In this document: positions 61,963 through 64,000 of the stretch, piece by piece
How positions within the stretch are numbered: position 1 is the stretch's first letter
How the letters are laid out: every line of letters begins with the position of its first letter
Assembly: GCF_010093345.1 (NCBI RefSeq)
Contig: NZ_PDWT01000001.1
Coordinates: 868,001 to 932,000, forward strand
Reading direction: 5' to 3'
DNA length: 64,000 bases
DNA from: Pseudoxanthomonas yeongjuensis
GTDB taxonomy: Bacteria; Pseudomonadota; Gammaproteobacteria; Xanthomonadales; Xanthomonadaceae
Notes under the pieces: generated by a model
What the model was told of the DNA's origin: nothing
Database searches by the model: none
The model's input: the letters and a program-made list of their open reading frames with translations, nothing else
Translations under genes and position numbers: made by a program

Positions 61963-61986
61963 CCGGCAATTCATTCGGGCCGAACC
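61963..61986 (+). repeat. 24-bp direct repeat, left copy
   Basis: CCGGCAATTCATTCGGGCCG followed by AACC. It matches the right copy at 63124-63147 in 22 of 24 positions, same orientation. The two flank the lower-GC alpha/beta hydrolase gene (62067-63080), about 1.16 kb apart. Confidence 0.75.
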
Positions 61987-62066
61987 CGCATCGGGCCGGC
62001 TTAACTCAGGCGTCAGGCCCTGTTGATCAGCTTCCGATATTCCGCACGCCAAAGGAAATGACGCAA

Positions 62067-63080
62067 ATGCACCCCTTACGTCTTCCCATATTGAATGCCG
62101 TCTTTCTGTTGTCCATTTCTTCTGCGGTTCTTGCCTCAAGCAGCGAACGGCCTTTGGTAGAGAGCCCAGCCGGCGCATCGCAGCCAGCGGGCGCTTCCGC
62201 GGACACCTCGCCTACGGCGGGCTATCCGCAAGAGGTGCCGTTATGGCCCGAAGATTCCCGGGTCATTCAGAGCGGAATCAAGGCGCTAGCCCACGAAAAA
62301 TGGTCTATACCCCATCCGTCCTTTCTACTTTATCCGCCACAAGTGAATTCAGCACGATCCGCTGTCCTCGTTTTCCCGGGAGGCGGATACAAGGCTCTGG
62401 CAATCGGGCCGAAGAGCACGCTCGGACTTCGGGGAGCCGATGTATGCAAGTGGTTGACCGATTCGGGCATCACCTGCATTCTCGTGAAGTATCGCGTCCC
62501 CAATACCGGATGCAATTGGAACGACAAAACCAAGAGGCACGAGACGCCCGGGATTCCAATGGCTCTGCAAGACGCGCAGAGGGCGATTTCCATCGTTCGA
62601 TACAACGCAAACAAGTACGGCATAGACCCGCATAAGATTGGCGTCATGGGGTTTTCAGCCGGAGGAAACCTGGCGGTCCTTTCGTCAACGGCTTTCAAAG
62701 AGCGATCTTATGAGCCGATCGATGAAATCGATCATGTGAGCAATCGTCCCGATTTTGCGATACCCGTTTATCCAGGGCACCTGACGATGGAGCACAAGAA
62801 CAAGACTCCAAAAGAAATCGCTGCGCAAGAACTGAATACCGATATTTCGATTTCAAAGGAAGTGCCGCCAACTCTTCTCATACACGCCAAAGATGACCCG
62901 GTCGATCCAGTTTATTATTCAGAGGTGTATGAAAGAGAGTTGAAGAAGGCTGGCGTAAATGTGGAACTCTTCATCTATGAAAGCGGCGGGCATGCTTTTG
63001 GGGTCAGGAAGCAGGGCAAAGACACTGATCGATGGACTGTTGATGCACTCCGGTGGCTAAAGAAAATCAAGGTCCTTTGA
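62067..63080 (+). CDS. Secreted alpha/beta hydrolase (acetyl-esterase-like), lower-GC gene
   Basis: 337 residues from ATG 62067, placed 10 bp after AAAGGA. The signal peptide is MHPLRLPILNAVFLLSISSA, cut after VLAS. The core resembles bacterial xylan/acetyl esterases: oxyanion-hole segment VLVFPGGGYKALA, nucleophile elbow GVMGFSAGGNLA, Asp in LLIHAKDDPVDP and His in SGGHAFGVRKQG. Codon use is clearly less GC-rich than its neighbours, with many A/T-ending codons from ~62.5 to 63.1 kb. A 24-bp direct repeat flanks it on both sides. Acquired origin is inferred; the substrate is unknown. Confidence 0.83.
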   Translation: MHPLRLPILNAVFLLSISSAVLASSSERPLVESPAGASQPAGASADTSPTAGYPQEVPLWPEDSRVIQSGIKALAHEKWSIPHPSFLLYPPQVNSARSAVLVFPGGGYKALAIGPKSTLGLRGADVCKWLTDSGITCILVKYRVPNTGCNWNDKTKRHETPGIPMALQDAQRAISIVRYNANKYGIDPHKIGVMGFSAGGNLAVLSSTAFKERSYEPIDEIDHVSNRPDFAIPVYPGHLTMEHKNKTPKEIAAQELNTDISISKEVPPTLLIHAKDDPVDPVYYSEVYERELKKAGVNVELFIYESGGHAFGVRKQGKDTDRWTVDALRWLKKIKVL

Positions 63081-63123
63081 CGATCTTTATCTTCCGACGC
63101 ATCGCTCGATCACCGAATGGGGC

Positions 63124-63147
63124 CCAGCAATTCATTCGAGCCGAACC
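63124..63147 (+). repeat. 24-bp direct repeat, right copy
   Basis: CCAGCAATTCATTCGAGCCG followed by AACC. It differs from the left copy (61963-61986) at two G/A positions. It lies 44 bp after the hydrolase stop. Confidence 0.75.
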
Positions 63148-63190
63148 GGTTCTCCACCCGCACCAGCGACTTCAACCAGACGGCCGATCC

Positions 63191-64000
63191 ATGCCCCGGC
63201 GTAAAAGCAGAAAACCCGAAACGCCCATCGCCGACGACCTGCGCGGCCTCAATCACCTGGCGATCGACAGCGTTACCGGCATCACCGACCTGATCGAGGC
63301 CATGCACGCGGCGATCACCCATCTGCCGTCGGCAATAGGGCGACCCGCTCCGACGGCAACCACTGGCATCACCGGATTCGTCTACCGCAGCGTGCGCGGG
63401 GTGACCAAACTCGTCGGCTCCGGCGTCGATGCTTCGCTGTCGAAAGTTGCGCCCATGCTGGGCGGCAGCAAGCTGTCGCCGCAGCGCGAAGCGGTACTCG
63501 CCGCCGCGAATGGCGTGCTCGGCGATCATCTGGAAGCCACCGGCAACCCGCTCGCGCTCCGCATGGAATTCCGCCGCGACGGGCAGGCGCTGCCGGTGAC
63601 ACGCAAGCAACTGGCATCGCACCTGCCGAAAGCCAGCGGCAAATTGCTGGTGCTGGTGCACGGCCTGTGCATGAACGACCTGCAGTGGAAATACGCCGGC
63701 CACGATCATGGCGAAGCCCTGGCGCAAGACCTCGGTTACACACCGGTGTACCTGCACTACAACAGCGGCCGGCACATCTCGACCAACGGCCACGATTTCT
63801 CGCGATTGCTGGACAAGCTGGCCAAGGCGTGGCCGGTGCCGATGGAGGAAATCGTCCTGCTCTGCCACAGCATGGGCGGACTGGTGGCGCGCAGCGCGCT
63901 CGATGACGCCTTCGGCAACGAACTGGCGTGGTCGGAACTCCCGATCAGGATCGTCTTCCTCGGCACCCCGCATCACGGCGCGCCGCTGGAGCGCGCCGGA
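63191..64000 (+). CDS. Alpha/beta hydrolase, PGAP1/lipase-like (3' end beyond window)
   Basis: 270 residues visible from ATG 63191 (MPRRKSRKPETPIADDLRGL), open to the window end. A helical N-terminal region (~15-140) precedes the hydrolase domain: oxyanion segment KLLVLVHGLCMNDLQW, nucleophile elbow LLCHSMGGLVARSALDD, then RIVFLGTPHHGAPLERAG. The CHSMGG box and GTPHHG motif are of the PGAP1-like and lipase group. No signal peptide is visible, so it may be cytosolic. The substrate is unknown. Confidence 0.85.
   Translation, partial: MPRRKSRKPETPIADDLRGLNHLAIDSVTGITDLIEAMHAAITHLPSAIGRPAPTATTGITGFVYRSVRGVTKLVGSGVDASLSKVAPMLGGSKLSPQREAVLAAANGVLGDHLEATGNPLALRMEFRRDGQALPVTRKQLASHLPKASGKLLVLVHGLCMNDLQWKYAGHDHGEALAQDLGYTPVYLHYNSGRHISTNGHDFSRLLDKLAKAWPVPMEEIVLLCHSMGGLVARSALDDAFGNELAWSELPIRIVFLGTPHHGAPLERAG

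Noticed and set aside
61947..62066. Upstream extension of the secreted hydrolase from 61947
   Set aside because: It would cover the left direct repeat and place a signal peptide in the middle of the protein. The ATG at 62067 has a suitable ribosome site.
61963..63147. Direct repeats as ends of an insertion sequence
   Set aside because: No transposase lies between them and they are direct, not inverted. They are reported as an unexplained flanking repeat instead.

Overview
The window is GC-rich (coding regions estimated in the upper 60s percent GC), with dense protein genes, one tRNA and no rRNA, insertion sequence, prophage or CRISPR array. Gene content points to a Xanthomonadales gammaproteobacterium of the Lysobacter/Luteimonas/Thermomonas/Xanthomonas type. 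Supporting signs are a fused alpha-beta branched-chain-type E1, a MetX-family acyltransferase that reads like the Xanthomonadaceae serine O-succinyltransferase, a class III PHA synthase, TonB-dependent receptors, and many short palindromic intergenic repeats of the kind common in that family. The species assignment is inference.

Layout. 1-6.2 kb: 5' end of the succinate dehydrogenase operon on the minus strand (an SDHAF4-type assembly factor, sdhC, sdhD, sdhA cut by the window edge), divergent from ygfZ; then an FMN reductase and the fused E1. 6.2-13.2 kb: GST/GNAT pair, glutaryl-CoA dehydrogenase, two glycine-zipper envelope proteins, TatD, TcdA, an anchored cytochrome c', a cold-shock protein. 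13.4-18.9 kb: DUF456 protein, outer-membrane phospholipase A, sterol-desaturase-like enzyme, second GST, class I fumarase. 19.0-21.3 kb: two tandem secreted beta-helix paralogues with less GC-biased codons. 21.6-27.3 kb: ABC exporter, DUF488, omega-amidase plus aminotransferase, DUF3293. 27.3-34.2 kb: complete cytochrome c maturation operon ccmABCDEFGHI, with a palindromic repeat in the 5' end of ccmH. 34.3-38.1 kb: MetX-family enzyme, cysteine dioxygenase, fucose-type MFS permease, tRNA-Leu(CAA).

38.2-43.1 kb: YicG-type membrane protein, TetR regulator, FAD oxidoreductase and several small proteins. 42.7-48.3 kb: polyhydroxybutyrate block (phaC, phaE, 3-hydroxybutyrate oligomer hydrolase) with pssA. 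48.4-53.7 kb: a NarL-type response regulator and an SSS-transporter/PAS/histidine kinase/receiver hybrid, resembling a CrbR/CrbS acetate-switch pair, around a GNAT and a Nudix gene. 53.8-57.7 kb: divergent TonB-dependent receptor and GntP-family permease. 57.8-61.2 kb: DUF1800/DUF1501 pair. 61.2-64 kb: nitrobindin-like protein, a lower-GC secreted alpha/beta hydrolase bracketed by 24-bp near-identical direct repeats, and a lipase-like protein cut by the window end.

How the genes work together: the window combines respiration (SDH with two assembly helpers, fumarase, cytochrome c maturation), sulfur amino-acid metabolism, and carbon storage with sensing of small carbon sources. The observations most worth following are the repeat inside ccmH, palindromic repeats that supply stop codons, the histone-like tail of PhaE, the PHB/CrbSR/permease neighbourhood, the possible Tat hitch-hiking of DUF1800 with DUF1501, the beta-helix pair, and the direct-repeat-flanked hydrolase. 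I saw no wholly new system that the sequence alone would prove.
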